Shown: positions 1-9,448 of the stretch, one piece after another
How positions within the stretch are numbered: the stretch's first letter is position 1
Layout: the number at the start of each line of letters is the position of its first letter
Assembly (NCBI RefSeq): GCF_928382285.1
Contig: NZ_CAKMSS010000002.1
Coordinates: forward strand, 291,275-355,274
DNA: 64,000 nt
Reading direction: 5' to 3'
Source of the DNA: Rothia nasimurium
GTDB lineage: Bacteria; Actinomycetota; Actinomycetes; Actinomycetales; Micrococcaceae
Program-made: the position numbers and the translations under genes
The notes under the pieces: model-generated
Told to the model about the DNA's origin: nothing
Seen by the model: only the letters and a program-made list of their open reading frames with translations
Databases searched by the model: none

Positions 1-1710
1 GGTGACGCGCTCTTCGACGCCTTCGGCAACCAGCTCGTTGACGCGGTCGTCGATCTGCTCAGCCAGGGAGGCCTCAATCTCATGGCGAGCATTGCGACGC
101 TGGGCGCGGACGAAAAGACGGTGCTCAACGCTCAGGGCCTTGTAGAGGGAGATACACATCAGCACGATCACTACCGAGAAAGGCAGGGCCGTCAGAATTG
201 CGACGGTTTGAATCGCTGACAGCGATTCGCTACCACCGATGACAACCAGGGAGATCGCGGTTGCACCTGCAACCAGTACCCAGAAAACGCGGATCCAGGT
301 TTTGGGTTCAGGTGACCCGTTAGTGGAGAGCATACCGAGCACCAGGGCGCCGGAGTCTGCCGAGGTCACGAAGAAGACGGTAATCAGCAGTACCGCACCG
401 GCAGTCAGAATGACGCCACCGGGCAGATTGTGGAACATCTGGAAGAGGGCATTCTCTGCAGAGACGCTACCGTCTTCGCCCACCAAGCTGGTGCCGGTTC
501 CGAAAAGTTCCTGGTGCAGGGCGGTGCCGCCGAGTACAGAGAACCAGAAGAAGGAGGTCAGAGCGGGTACCAGCAGCACACCGATCACGAATTCGCGCAC
601 GGAACGGCCCTTGGAAACGCGGGCGATGAACATGCCGACGAAGGGCGACCAGGAAATCCACCAGCCCCAGTAGAAGGTGGTCCAGGCAGCCTGGAACTGT
701 TCACCGTCAACACCGTAGAGGGCCAGGGTCTCGAAGGTCATGGCAACGACGTTTTGCAGGTAGTTACCGATGGACCCGATGAAGTTACGGAAGAGGAAGA
801 GGGTGGGTCCAACCACCAGCACGAAGAGGCAGACGACAGCAGCCAGAATGAGGTTGCCGTTGGAGAGCCACTTCATACCCTTTTCTAGGCCGGTGACCAC
901 GGAGAAGAGGGTGATACCCATGAGCACCACGATGATGCCCACCAGCCAGCCGTTACCCTGGGCGGGGATGTTCATATACCCCAGGCCCGCAGCAATCTGC
1001 ATAACGCCAAGACCAAGAGAGGTCGCTACACCGAAGAGGGTGCCAACCAGTGCGACAACGTCGATGACGTCACCTGCGCCACCTTTTACGCGGTCACCCA
1101 GCAGGGGCTTGAGGGAGTAGCGGATAGAGAGAGGCAGCTTGAGGCGGTGGGTTGCATAGGCAATAGCAAGACCCACGATGACGTAGATAGCCCAGGGGTG
1201 CAGGCCCCAGTGCAGGAAGGCCTGGCTCATCGCTGCCTGGGCGATCTCTTCCTTGGTGCCGTCGCCCACGCCGGGGCGGGGGTCAACGTAGTGCATGAGG
1301 GGTTCGGTTGCCCCGTAGAAGACCAGGCCGATGCCCATACCGGCAGCGAAGAGGAAGGCGAACCAGGTGGTGAAGGGGTAGGCGGGCTCGTCATCGTCGT
1401 CGCCTAGTTTGACGTCACCCATGCGGGAGAAGCCCAGGTAGAGGGCAAAGATAACGAAGAAAGCAACGATAGCGACGTAGTACCAACCGAAGTAGTTAAT
1501 AACGTCGGCCTGCAGGGCATCGAAGATTTCTTTGGTGCGATGAGGGAAGGCCAGGGTGATGCCGATAAAGGCAGCCATGATGACGGCTGCGGGAATAAAG
1601 ACCTTGGGCGCCAGGGAACCTTCACGCATGTTTTCCTTAGCGGCCGCGTCGATATCCCCCTTCCGCAGGTCGGGGCCCGAGCCGGGCGGAGTTTGCTGGG
1701 TAGTAGCCAT
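1..1710 (-). CDS. BCCT-family betaine/choline-type transporter (partial, C-terminus off window)
   Basis: An open frame of 570 codons runs from an ATG at 1710 leftward off the window edge without a stop. It encodes a multi-pass inner-membrane carrier of the betaine-choline-carnitine family, which takes up compatible solutes with sodium or protons. The family signatures are visible: GMGIGLVFYGATEP in the glycine-rich helix, and the Trp-rich stretch WTTFYWGWWISWSP followed by FVGMFIARVSKGRSVREF. The last visible residues form a long charged, Glu/Arg-rich cytoplasmic tail, as in osmotically gated members such as BetP and in BetT. A ribosome-binding site (AAAGGA) precedes the ATG by about 9 nt. 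The exact substrate cannot be read from the sequence. It is divergent from pgi. Confidence 0.9.
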   Translation of the reverse strand, partial: MATTQQTPPGSGPDLRKGDIDAAAKENMREGSLAPKVFIPAAVIMAAFIGITLAFPHRTKEIFDALQADVINYFGWYYVAIVAFFVIFALYLGFSRMGDVKLGDDDDEPAYPFTTWFAFLFAAGMGIGLVFYGATEPLMHYVDPRPGVGDGTKEEIAQAAMSQAFLHWGLHPWAIYVIVGLAIAYATHRLKLPLSIRYSLKPLLGDRVKGGAGDVIDVVALVGTLFGVATSLGLGVMQIAAGLGYMNIPAQGNGWLVGIIVVLMGITLFSVVTGLEKGMKWLSNGNLILAAVVCLFVLVVGPTLFLFRNFIGSIGNYLQNVVAMTFETLALYGVDGEQFQAAWTTFYWGWWISWSPFVGMFIARVSKGRSVREFVIGVLLVPALTSFFWFSVLGGTALHQELFGTGTSLVGEDGSVSAENALFQMFHNLPGGVILTAGAVLLITVFFVTSADSGALVLGMLSTNGSPEPKTWIRVFWVLVAGATAISLVVIGGSESLSAIQTVAILTALPFSVVIVLMCISLYKALSVEHRLFVRAQRRNARHEIEASLAEQIDDRVNELVAEGVEERVT

Positions 1711-2010
1711 GAAAGTGTCCTTTATATCTTCTTACGTTTCGACCTAGTTGACATGCAAAAGCACCCCGTATGCCGCGTCCGCACCCACACCTAAAAGAGC
1801 CAGGAGCTCGCACAGCGTGGTTCAGGAAGGGGCCAGAGATGCCTGTTCCACTTCAATAATAACACCACTGATAATAAGTAGGCATCCTCTTGGTCTGCTT
1901 AATTGCCTATAAAACCACAAAAAACCACACCCACCACCGGGGTCAAAAACTACCAAACCAACATAAAATAGAGGTAAGAACACCCAAATCGACAGGAAGG
2001 CAGAGCACGT
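1711..2010. other. Divergent intergenic region between BCCT transporter and pgi
   Basis: This 300-bp gap must hold the promoters of two divergent genes. It is AT-rich in its right half (about 1850-1985). I see no convincing operator, hairpin or small ORF. The pgi ribosome-binding site (GGAAGG) ends about 9 nt before its ATG. Confidence 0.5.
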
Positions 2011-3690
2011 ATGTCTCTCCCCGCCATCACCGATCCCGTCCAGACTAAAGCCTGGGCAGCCCTGACCGAGCACCAGCAGAAGACCACCGCTGATTTACGC
2101 GCCTGGTTCGAAGCCGACCCCGCCCGCGCAGAAAAGCTGAGCTTCACCGCCGCCGACCTCTACGTTGATCTCTCCAAGAACCTCATCACCGAAGAGACCC
2201 TGGCCCTGCTAACCCAGCTGGCCGAAGAGGTCAACCTCGAAGAACGCCGTGACGCTATGTTCGCCGGTGAGCGCATCAACGTCACCGAAGACCGCGCCGT
2301 CCTGCACACCGCCCTGCGCCGCCCCAAGGGGGCCACCCCCGCTCTCGTGGTTGATGGTCAGGACGTCGACGCCGACGTCCACGAGGTCCTCGCTAAGGTT
2401 TACGACTTTGCCGACCGCGTCCGCTCCGGCGAGTGGGTAGGCATTACTGGCAAGCGCATCGAAACCGTTGTCAACATCGGCATCGGCGGCTCAGACCTGG
2501 GCCCCGTCATGGTCTATGAGGCACTGAAGCCCTACGCCCAGCCCGGCCTAACCGCCCGCTTCATCTCCAACATCGACCCCACCGACGCCGCCGAGACCGT
2601 CAAGGACCTAGATCCCGAGACCACCCTTTTCATCGTCGCCTCCAAGACCTTCGGCACCCTCGAAACCCTCACCAACGCCCGCGTCTGCCGCGAGTGGCTG
2701 CTCACCTCCCTACGCGAGGCCGGTGCCCTAGAGGGCAAGGATGAGAAGGACGCCGTCGCCGCCCACTTCGTCGCTGTCTCCACCGCCCTGGATAAGGTCG
2801 AGGCTTTCGGCATCAACCCCGAGAACGCTTTTGGCTTCTGGAACTGGGTAGGCGGACGCTACTCCGTCGATTCTGCCATCGGCACCCCCCTGGCCATTGT
2901 GCTCGGCCCCGACGTCTTTGAGCAGTTCCTGGCAGGCTTCCACGCCATGGACGAGCACTTCCGCACCGCGCCCCTGGCCCACAACGTACCCGCCCTCATG
3001 GGTCTGCTGAACATCTGGAACGTCAACTTCCTTGGCGCCGAGACCCACGCCGTCCTCCCCTACGACCAGTACCTGCACCGCTTCCCCGCCTACCTGCAGC
3101 AGCTGACCATGGAATCCAACGGCAAGTCCGTACGCGCCGACGGCAAGCCCGTCACCACCACCACCGGTGAAGTCTTCTGGGGCGAGCCCGGCACCAACGG
3201 CCAGCACGCCTTCTACCAGCTAATCCACCAGGGCACCCGCCTAATTCCCGCCGACTTCATCGCCTTCGCCAACCCGGTTCACGCAACCCGCGACGGCGAG
3301 CAGGACGTCCACGAGCTCTTCCTAGCCAACTTCTTCGCCCAAACCAAGGCCCTGGCCTTCGGCAAGACCGCCGACGAGGTCCGCGCCGAGGGCACCGCCG
3401 AAGAAATCGTTCCGGCCCGCGTCTTCTCAGGCAACCGCCCCACCACCTCCATCATGGCCTCCCAGCTGACCCCCGCCGTCCTGGGCCAGCTCATCGCCCT
3501 CTACGAACACATCACCTTCGTCCAGGGCATTGTCTGGGGTATTGACTCCTTCGACCAGTGGGGCGTTGAGCTCGGCAAGCAGCTGGCCCTACAGCTGGCC
3601 CCCGCCGTGGGTGGCGACCGCGAGGTTCTGGCTCAGCAGGATTCCTCAACCCAGGGCCTGATTGGTTTCTACTTGGATCAGCGCAAGTAA
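2011..3690 (+). CDS. pgi: Glucose-6-phosphate isomerase
   Basis: This cytoplasmic enzyme interconverts glucose 6-phosphate and fructose 6-phosphate in glycolysis and gluconeogenesis. The 559-residue length is normal for the long bacterial form. Both family signatures are present: [14 protein letters not shown] in the middle and [14 protein letters not shown] near the C-terminus, plus the phosphate-binding [10 protein letters not shown] segment. The ATG at 2011 is preceded by GGAAGG. It stands alone between divergent and convergent neighbours; in this window it would supply glycolysis with glucose 6-phosphate from the alpha-glucoside locus at 54-61.6 kb. Confidence 0.97.
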   Translation: MSLPAITDPVQTKAWAALTEHQQKTTADLRAWFEADPARAEKLSFTAADLYVDLSKNLITEETLALLTQLAEEVNLEERRDAMFAGERINVTEDRAVLHTALRRPKGATPALVVDGQDVDADVHEVLAKVYDFADRVRSGEWVGITGKRIETVVNIGIGGSDLGPVMVYEALKPYAQPGLTARFISNIDPTDAAETVKDLDPETTLFIVASKTFGTLETLTNARVCREWLLTSLREAGALEGKDEKDAVAAHFVAVSTALDKVEAFGINPENAFGFWNWVGGRYSVDSAIGTPLAIVLGPDVFEQFLAGFHAMDEHFRTAPLAHNVPALMGLLNIWNVNFLGAETHAVLPYDQYLHRFPAYLQQLTMESNGKSVRADGKPVTTTTGEVFWGEPGTNGQHAFYQLIHQGTRLIPADFIAFANPVHATRDGEQDVHELFLANFFAQTKALAFGKTADEVRAEGTAEEIVPARVFSGNRPTTSIMASQLTPAVLGQLIALYEHITFVQGIVWGIDSFDQWGVELGKQLALQLAPAVGGDREVLAQQDSSTQGLIGFYLDQRK

Positions 3691-3846
3691 TTTAGCTACC
3701 GCAGGACGCCCCTTGGCCGACTAACCTTCTTGGTCTCGCCCTGGAGGGCTCGCCCAATTCATGCCAGCCCCAGCCAGTCGGCTGCAGGGGCGCCCTACGT
3801 TAGCTTTAGATATGCTGCCTTTGATCAGGTACGCAAAGCCCACCAT

Positions 3847-3885
3847 GCAAGAGCCCGGTAACTTGGTCAGTTACCGGGGTCTTGC
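3847..3885. terminator. Hairpin between convergent pgi and pcp
   Basis: A 17-bp stem with one mismatch (arms 3847-3863 and 3869-3885, loop TGGTC) lies one base beyond the pcp stop codon. It lacks a clear T tract, so it is best read as an intrinsic terminator of the tract-less type, mainly for pcp and possibly for both genes. Confidence 0.6.
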
Positions 3886-3886
3886 G

Positions 3887-4564
3887 TTAAAGCTGGGCGA
3901 GCGTGGCAAGTACGGCCAGCTCGATAATTCCGATGACCTGGGACTCAGGCAGGGTAGGCAAGCTTCTTCTTTCGACTCCCCCAGCGTCCACATTTGCCGT
4001 GACAGGCGGACGCTCGGGCGCGGCGTCCGCTCCTCCACCAGCTTCTACATGTGTGAGGGGAATGTGGATGAAACCTGCCGGTATTGCCCCTTTGGTTGCG
4101 TGCATGAGCTCGTAAAAAACGTGGTTGCATACAAATGTTCCGGCGGTGTACGACAGCTCTACGGGCAGTTGCTGGGCAGCTAACTGCTCAAAAATTGCTC
4201 GGGTAGGCAGGGTGGAGAAGTAGGCATCGGGGCCATCGCCGCGGATGGGCTGGTCGATGAGCTGGGCACCGGAATTATCTGGAATACGAGCAGAGTCGAG
4301 ATTGATGGCAACTCGTTCCAGGCTGACCTTATCGCGGCCAGCCGCAACGCCAAGACTTATGGCTAGCTCAGGCTTGATGCGCTCTAAGAGCTCGCCCAGC
4401 ACCCGGCTTGATTCGGCGAACTCCACCGGCAGCTCATGCACCTCAACAGTGAGTTCCGGTGCCGAGGCTTCCAGGACGTATTGCGCCCCAAGTGCCACTG
4501 CCTGACTGGGGTTAATAGGAACCCCTTCAAAGGGGCCAAAATAGGTGAGCAGAAGGGTGGTCAT
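3887..4564 (-). CDS. pcp: Pyroglutamyl peptidase I (pyrrolidone-carboxylate peptidase)
   Basis: This cytosolic cysteine peptidase of family C15 removes N-terminal pyroglutamate from peptides. The start is placed at the ATG at 4564, because GCAGGAG lies 7 nt upstream and the protein begins MTTLLLTYFGPFEG; an ORF reading further upstream would add an unsupported leader. That gives 225 residues, close to the usual 215. The signatures GVAAGRDKVSLERVAIN (Glu83) and VELSYTAGTFVCN (Cys146) are present, with the catalytic His in GFIHIP (about 167). The start is only 34 bp from that of the divergent DUF805 gene, so the two promoters must overlap each other's coding regions. Confidence 0.93.
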   Translation of the reverse strand: MTTLLLTYFGPFEGVPINPSQAVALGAQYVLEASAPELTVEVHELPVEFAESSRVLGELLERIKPELAISLGVAAGRDKVSLERVAINLDSARIPDNSGAQLIDQPIRGDGPDAYFSTLPTRAIFEQLAAQQLPVELSYTAGTFVCNHVFYELMHATKGAIPAGFIHIPLTHVEAGGGADAAPERPPVTANVDAGGVERRSLPTLPESQVIGIIELAVLATLAQL

Positions 4565-4598
4565 CGTCGACTCCTGCAGTTTAGGTATTGTTAGAGGT

Positions 4599-5066
4599 AT
4601 GTCTGAGCACAAGCCTACTCGCTATATCCACCACAAAGAGCCCCTGGAAGATACTCCCGAGGCTCTTAACCTAGACAGCTTCGACGATGAAGAACACCCG
4701 GACGAACGCCGTGCCCCAGCCGTTGCTCAGAAAGTAGGCTTTGCAGGCGCTGTACGCCTTTTTTATCGACACTACTGGAATACTAAAGGGCAAGCATCTG
4801 CCAGCGAATTCTGGTGGGCACTGCTCTACCTAGTAGTAGGTACCGTGCTATATTTTGGTACCACTATTTGGCTCAACTATCTCACCCTGCCAGAAAGTGC
4901 CTCTTCACTATTGCGCACCGTTTTTATGCTGCTTGTAATAACAAATCCTTTATGGGTTGTGATTAATGTCGGCCCCACAATATCTCTCATCAAGCGACGT
5001 AAACAGGCAATATCGATGAACTTGTCTCCAAAAAAGCATCCAGATATAGAGCAAACTGCCTTGTAA
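4599..5066 (+). CDS. DUF805-like small membrane protein
   Basis: This is a 155-residue protein with an acidic soluble N-terminus (about residues 1-50), then VRLFYRHYWNTKGQASASEFWW, the hallmark start of DUF805 domains (Phe/Tyr, then a small-residue Arg/Ser loop, then EFWW). Two or three membrane segments follow (about 70-90 and 105-130) and then a basic tail. The function of DUF805 proteins is unknown. I choose the ATG at 4599: it sits exactly 7 nt behind a -10-like TATTGT (4586-4591), suggesting a leaderless transcript. The 3' half of the gene is clearly more AT-rich than the 5' half. Confidence 0.72.
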   Translation: MSEHKPTRYIHHKEPLEDTPEALNLDSFDDEEHPDERRAPAVAQKVGFAGAVRLFYRHYWNTKGQASASEFWWALLYLVVGTVLYFGTTIWLNYLTLPESASSLLRTVFMLLVITNPLWVVINVGPTISLIKRRKQAISMNLSPKKHPDIEQTAL

Positions 5067-5316
5067 GTCAACACTTTCACTAAAATCCAACATTATTCTG
5101 CTTCAAATATGGAATTTTTCGAAACTTTTAGTCATAGTTCCTAGTCGGAATATTTTGTCCGCTAACTAGTGGATATTCTTCACGTGTTTTGGATTACCAT
5201 AAAACTGTTACAGGGGACTACCAGCCACTACGCAATAGTTCTCCAGGAGCGCTTCACGGTGCTCCAGCGTAATCCCCGCCCACCTATTGGGCGCCACACA
5301 CCTAAGAGAGGTTACG

Positions 5317-6522
5317 ATGACTTCATTCCATAAGCCTTCCAAGAAGACCACCGGTGCTGCTGCTGTGCTTTCACTCGGTATGGCTTCATTTGTAGGTTCC
5401 CCCGCTTTCGCTGCTGAAACCTCGGAGTGGGTAGATCTTCCCACCGTCACTAACGAGGGGTCAGCCTGGGTAGCCGAAAACGGCAACGTTGATGGCTCAG
5501 CTTTCACTACCGATACCGTTAACACCGGCGAAGCTTCAGCCACTTCTGAGTGGGTTGACTTCGAATCTGAAGAAGGCGGCTCCGCATGGGTTAACGAAGA
5601 CGGCACCATCGACAACGGTTCAGGCTGGGTCAACGAAAACCTCAACCCCGTTGTCACTGACAAGGGCCCCGGCACCACCCACGAGCTCCCTGAAGGCCAC
5701 ATCGGCATCAACGGCCCCGGCACCACCCACGAACTGCCTGAAGGCCACATCGGCATCAACGGCCCCGGCACCACCCACGAACTGCCTGAAGGCCACATCG
5801 GCATCAACGGTCCCGGCACCACCCACGAGCTCCCCTTCCTGCCCGTTGACGGCTCCACCTGGGTTGACTTCGAATCTGAAGAAGGCGGCTCCGCATGGGT
5901 TAACGAAGACGGCACCATCGACAACGGTTCAGGCTGGGTCAACGAAAACCTCAACCCCGTTGTCACTGACAAGGGCCCCGGCACCACCCACGAGCTCCCT
6001 GAAGGCCACATCGGCATCAACGGCCCCGGCACCACCCACGAGCTCCCTGAAGGCCACATCGGCATCAACGGCCCCGGCACCACCCACGAACTGCCTGAAG
6101 GCGAGATCGGCATCAACGGTCCCGGCACCACCCACGAACTGCCTGAAGGCCACATCGGCATCAACGGCCCCGGCACCACCCACGAACTGCCTGAAGGCGA
6201 GATCGGCATCAACGGCCCCGGCGTAACTGCTGAGCCCAAGCCGACCATCGATCCCTCAACTGTTGTAGCTGAGCCTAAGGTCGAGGCTACCCCCGTAGAG
6301 ACCCAGGCTGAAGCAGCTCCCGCTCCTGCAGAAACCACCAAGGCTGAAGCAGCTCCCGCTCCTGCAGAAACCACCAAGGCTGAAGCAGCTAAGGCAACTC
6401 AGTCACAGCAGCAGCTTGCCAACACCGGCGCTTCCAGCGCAGCTGTATTGGCTCTTAGCGGTCTAGCTGTTGTTGCGTTGGGTGCAGGCGCAGTATTCGC
6501 AACTCGTCGAGCAAAGGCATAA
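5317..6522 (+). CDS. Secreted repeat protein with LAxTG sortase signal
   Basis: This 401-residue wall protein has a signal peptide (1-32, ending PAFA). A Trp-rich block follows (EWVDFESEEGG...), then 16-residue repeats of the form GPGTTHELPEGHIGIN in two runs, three copies then five, with His or Glu as the variable residue. The Trp block plus first repeats are themselves duplicated with a 309-bp period (5551 and 5860). A Pro/Ala/Glu-rich stalk (about 305-360) leads to LANTG at 367-371, a hydrophobic helix and the tail RRAKA. LAxTG is the motif of class E sortases of high-GC Gram-positives; no sortase gene is in the window. The start codon follows AGAGAGG by 5 nt. The ligand or role is unknown; adhesion is plausible. 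Confidence 0.88.
   Translation: MTSFHKPSKKTTGAAAVLSLGMASFVGSPAFAAETSEWVDLPTVTNEGSAWVAENGNVDGSAFTTDTVNTGEASATSEWVDFESEEGGSAWVNEDGTIDNGSGWVNENLNPVVTDKGPGTTHELPEGHIGINGPGTTHELPEGHIGINGPGTTHELPEGHIGINGPGTTHELPFLPVDGSTWVDFESEEGGSAWVNEDGTIDNGSGWVNENLNPVVTDKGPGTTHELPEGHIGINGPGTTHELPEGHIGINGPGTTHELPEGEIGINGPGTTHELPEGHIGINGPGTTHELPEGEIGINGPGVTAEPKPTIDPSTVVAEPKVEATPVETQAEAAPAPAETTKAEAAPAPAETTKAEAAKATQSQQQLANTGASSAAVLALSGLAVVALGAGAVFATRRAKA
5639..6220 (+). repeat. 48-bp coding repeats in the LAxTG protein gene
   Basis: Eight near-identical 48-bp units plus partial ones encode the 16-residue GPGTTHELPEG(H/E)IGIN motif. They occur as three units (from about 5665) and five units (from about 5974), separated by a second copy of the Trp-rich block. 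Synonymous differences such as GAGCTC/GAACTG for Glu-Leu are shared between units, which points to recent unequal exchange. Confidence 0.9.
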
Positions 6523-6585
6523 TCGCTCAATTCCTACTATTTACCAATAGAAGGAGTACGCGATAACTGACTCCCAGTGAGTCGG

Positions 6586-6624
6586 ACGGCGGGTACGTAG
6601 CGATATAAGCTACGTACCCGCCGT
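6586..6624 (+). terminator. Terminator after LAxTG protein gene
   Basis: A perfect 16-bp stem (arms 6586-6601 and 6609-6624) with a 7-nt loop GATATAA is followed by TCTCGCTTT. It separates the surface protein gene from the downstream lipoprotein gene. Confidence 0.85.
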
Positions 6625-6692
6625 TCTCGCTTTGGGCGCAGTTTCGTATGCTGCCTTCCCCGCTCCATTTCACTTTATTTCCAGAAGGTCCC

Positions 6693-7277
6693 ATGAAAAA
6701 ACTAAAAGGCTTCGCTGCCTATGCCTTTACCGGACTAGCCATCACAGGTACCTTACTCCTCAGTAGCTGTGGTTCTTCTACTACTGCAGAGCCAGCGTCA
6801 GAGCCATCATCAGCAGCTGCACAATCAGTCCCTGTTATTACAGATACAGCTGATATTCTTACGGACCAAGAAGAACAAGAGCTCACCCAGCGTATCTCTG
6901 ACTTAGAGCAGGAGCATAACTCGCCGCTCACCCAAATCTTTATTATCGATGACAGCAGTAAAACAAACTTTGCAGCTGAGGTAAATCAAAAGCTCACGGA
7001 ACAAGAGTCGAATTTTCAAGAACAAGGCGTCATTATCGGCATCAACCTTGGCAGCAAGTCAGCATATATAGCTCGGGGCTCTGTAGCTAGCCAAAACCTC
7101 ACCAATGAGGAAGCATCCTATATCGTCGATAAGGCGATTCTCCCCTACGTTACAGCAGAAGATTACAACGGTGCGATGACCAACGCCCTTGATGGTGTCT
7201 ACCAGCTTTCGCACAATAACACCACGGCTGACTCATCGCAGGGTAGCGCTAGTGCAAGCCCCACGGCCACTAGCTAG
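6693..7277 (+). CDS. TPM-domain lipoprotein
   Basis: This 194-residue lipoprotein has signal-peptidase II box LLSSC with Cys26, then a Ser/Ala/Pro linker, then a TPM domain (about residues 50-170). The TPM start is recognisable as VITDTADILTDQEEQELTQR followed by a beta-alpha fold. TPM domains (as in YgcG and Psb32) occur in exported proteins and have been linked to phosphatase activity and to membrane protein quality control; the activity here is unknown. The ATG at 6693 follows AGAAGG by 4 nt, and this start gives a normal signal peptide. Its GC content is lower than its neighbours. It ends in a Thr/Ser-rich tail. Confidence 0.8.
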   Translation: MKKLKGFAAYAFTGLAITGTLLLSSCGSSTTAEPASEPSSAAAQSVPVITDTADILTDQEEQELTQRISDLEQEHNSPLTQIFIIDDSSKTNFAAEVNQKLTEQESNFQEQGVIIGINLGSKSAYIARGSVASQNLTNEEASYIVDKAILPYVTAEDYNGAMTNALDGVYQLSHNNTTADSSQGSASASPTATS

Positions 7278-7317
7278 AAATGTCCCCCACGCTTTAAAAA
7301 AACAAACAGTAAATAAA

Positions 7318-7356
7318 AGTAAGGCCCTAGCCGTACCCTGCGGCTAGGGCCTTACT
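7318..7356. terminator. Bidirectional terminator between TPM lipoprotein and S9 peptidase
   Basis: A perfect 16-bp stem (7318-7333 / 7341-7356) with loop TACCCTG lies between two convergent genes. An A-rich tract on the left and CGTTCTTT on the right allow use in both directions. Confidence 0.85.
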
Positions 7357-7376
7357 CGTTCTTTAAGTACTCTCAG

Positions 7377-9380
7377 CTAGCCAAGAATAGCTGGCGCCTC
7401 AAAGGCTTTCCCTGAGAGATGCTGATCTAACCAGGCTGTGAAGACCTGGTACCAGAGGCGGGAGTTGCCGGGTTTCAGGATCCAGTGCCCTTCATCGGGG
7501 AAGTAGAGGTACTTGTGGCCTAGCTCCGGGGAGTGGCGCTGTAGGTCAGCCCAGAGGTGGTGGGCCTGGCCGATGGGCACGCGGTAGTCCTTATCGCCGT
7601 GAATCACCAGCATAGGAGCCGCGATATCGGCAGCGCGGTGACGGGGCGAAATGCTGTCGCTCTCTCCCCCGAACTCGACCTTCCATTCGTGCCAGGCACC
7701 GTTATCTGAGAGGTAGTACATGGTGTTGTAGTCCCAAATTGAGGCGTGGGTGACGTAGCACTTAAAGCGGGTGCCCGCGCGTCCTGCCACCCAGTTGGTC
7801 ATAAACCCGCCGTAGGAGCCGCCTGAGAAGGCCACGTTATCGCCCTGGATATCGTCGCGGGCGGCAGTCTCTTCGACCACCTGCATAATGTCGGTGTAGG
7901 GGGTGCCGCCCAGGTCGTCGCCGCCGCGGTCGAGCATGTGCTGGCCGTAGCCGGTGGAAATCGCGGGATCGGGCATGAGCACGGCGTAGCCGGCTTCGGT
8001 GAAGGCCCAGGGGTTCCAGCGGTAGGTCCAGGAGTTCCAGGACCCCCAGGGGCCACCGTGCGCAAAGACGAGCAGGGGCAGGGGGCCGTCCGCATCCTTT
8101 TCGGGCAGGGCGAGGAAGGAGGTGAACTCGGTGCCGTCGGCCGCGGTGGAGCTCAGGCGCTCGAAGCGGCCCGGGGCACGCAGCTCTTCGACCGGCGAAG
8201 CCAGACGGGTGATATCGCCGCTTTCGATATCGATCCGCACGGGGTAGGCCGAGTGCTGGTGGGCATCGCGCAGGGCAATCAGGGATCCTTCGTTGTAGGC
8301 CAGGGCCGAGAAGTGGCTGGCACCGTCCTCAACCAGGGTGCGGGTGGAGCCGCCGATGCTGCCAGTGAAGATGGCGGTAGCTCCCAGGTGGTCGGTGACG
8401 AAGGCGTATCGGGTGCTATCAATCCACACGATGTCGCCAGCCCAGCGGTCGACGTCGCGGGAGAGCTCGGTCAGCTGGCCGGTCTCGAAGCTGTAGTGGC
8501 TGGCATTGACCTTGATGGACTGGCCGGGCAGCCAACGGCGTACCTCGGTGATAGCCAGGCCGCTGCCGTCCGGGGTGAAGGCACCTGCTGAGTAGTCGTG
8601 GGTTTCGGTTGCTTCGGCCAGCAGCTGGGGTTCTTTCTCGCCGTTGAGGTCAAGCAGCCAGGTGCTGTAGCGCTGGTGGATGCCGCGGGCCTTGGTATGC
8701 AGGGTGATAGCGGCGCGGTCGCCGGTGGGGCAGACTTCGAAGCCGGCGAGTTCTGCGCGGTCGCCGGGTAGGGCGATGCGGCGGGGTTCGCCGTCCCCGT
8801 CCTTAACGAAAAGGGCGCGGACGCCGGTGCCCAGGTCGTGGTCCCAGAAGCGGGTGGGGAATTCGGTGTAGAGCACGCCGGAGGTGGCGGTTTTCTCGCG
8901 TTCGTCGAGAGTCTTGGCCTGCTCTTCGAGGCTGCCCCGGTGGGCTTTGGCGCTGTAGATGTAGCGGGTGGTTTCACCGCGCTGGCGTACTGCGAGGGCG
9001 TCCACGCCGCCGGGGTGGGTGAAGATGAGTTCGGGTTCGCCGTGCTCAGGTAGGCGGTAGACGCCTTTGAGGCTCTTGGAGTCGGCTTCGTCCACGTCCT
9101 TGCCCAGGGTCAGGTAGATGTGCCCCTCGTCGGTGATGGTCAGGACGGAGGCGCCCGACTCGGGTGCCGTCAGCGGGTAGGGCTTGTCCTCCTGCCCGGT
9201 GGGAAGGGCCCAGAGGCGGGGGCGCCACTTTGCGCCGTCCTTGTTGAGGGTGTTGACGGTGAGCACGGGCGCGCCGGTGCGCCCTGACGCGAGCCCGACC
9301 ATGCGGGGGTGTTCGATGAGCTGCTTGAGGTAGGCAGCGTTTTTCTGCTGATCTTTTTCTTGAGGTGTGGTGTCAGTCAT
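7377..9380 (-). CDS. S9-family serine peptidase (prolyl oligopeptidase / acylaminoacyl peptidase type)
   Basis: This 667-residue cytoplasmic peptidase has an N-terminal beta-propeller (about 1-400) and a C-terminal alpha/beta hydrolase domain. The oxyanion region FAHGGPWGSWNSW, the nucleophile elbow GGSYGGF (Ser522), the acid in HGDKDYRVP (Asp598) and the base in DEGHWILKP (His632) are all in place. Such enzymes cut short peptides or remove blocked N-terminal residues. There is no signal peptide. A -10-like TACCGT (9388-9393) lies 7 nt before the ATG with no Shine-Dalgarno sequence, so the mRNA is probably leaderless. It is transcribed convergently with the lipoprotein gene. Confidence 0.92.
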   Translation of the reverse strand: MTDTTPQEKDQQKNAAYLKQLIEHPRMVGLASGRTGAPVLTVNTLNKDGAKWRPRLWALPTGQEDKPYPLTAPESGASVLTITDEGHIYLTLGKDVDEADSKSLKGVYRLPEHGEPELIFTHPGGVDALAVRQRGETTRYIYSAKAHRGSLEEQAKTLDEREKTATSGVLYTEFPTRFWDHDLGTGVRALFVKDGDGEPRRIALPGDRAELAGFEVCPTGDRAAITLHTKARGIHQRYSTWLLDLNGEKEPQLLAEATETHDYSAGAFTPDGSGLAITEVRRWLPGQSIKVNASHYSFETGQLTELSRDVDRWAGDIVWIDSTRYAFVTDHLGATAIFTGSIGGSTRTLVEDGASHFSALAYNEGSLIALRDAHQHSAYPVRIDIESGDITRLASPVEELRAPGRFERLSSTAADGTEFTSFLALPEKDADGPLPLLVFAHGGPWGSWNSWTYRWNPWAFTEAGYAVLMPDPAISTGYGQHMLDRGGDDLGGTPYTDIMQVVEETAARDDIQGDNVAFSGGSYGGFMTNWVAGRAGTRFKCYVTHASIWDYNTMYYLSDNGAWHEWKVEFGGESDSISPRHRAADIAAPMLVIHGDKDYRVPIGQAHHLWADLQRHSPELGHKYLYFPDEGHWILKPGNSRLWYQVFTAWLDQHLSGKAFEAPAILG

Positions 9381-9448
9381 AGGTTCTACGGTATCACCAG
9401 CACCTGTTGAGGTGATAGCGTATTACCCTCCCCTTCTTAACATTGCTC

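Noticed and set aside
3761..4183. A 140-codon plus-strand frame across the pgi-pcp gap
   Set aside because: Most of it is antisense to pcp and it includes the intergenic hairpin; no start signal supports it.
5639..6220. Regular 48-bp repeats considered as a CRISPR array
   Set aside because: The repeats are contiguous, in frame, have no unique spacers and encode a clear protein motif.
5208..6377. A 389-codon open frame on the minus strand opposite the LAxTG protein
   Set aside because: It exists only because the plus-strand coding repeats leave the antisense frame open. Its product is a monotonous SGSSWVVPGPL repeat, while the plus strand has signal peptide, sortase motif and ribosome-binding site.
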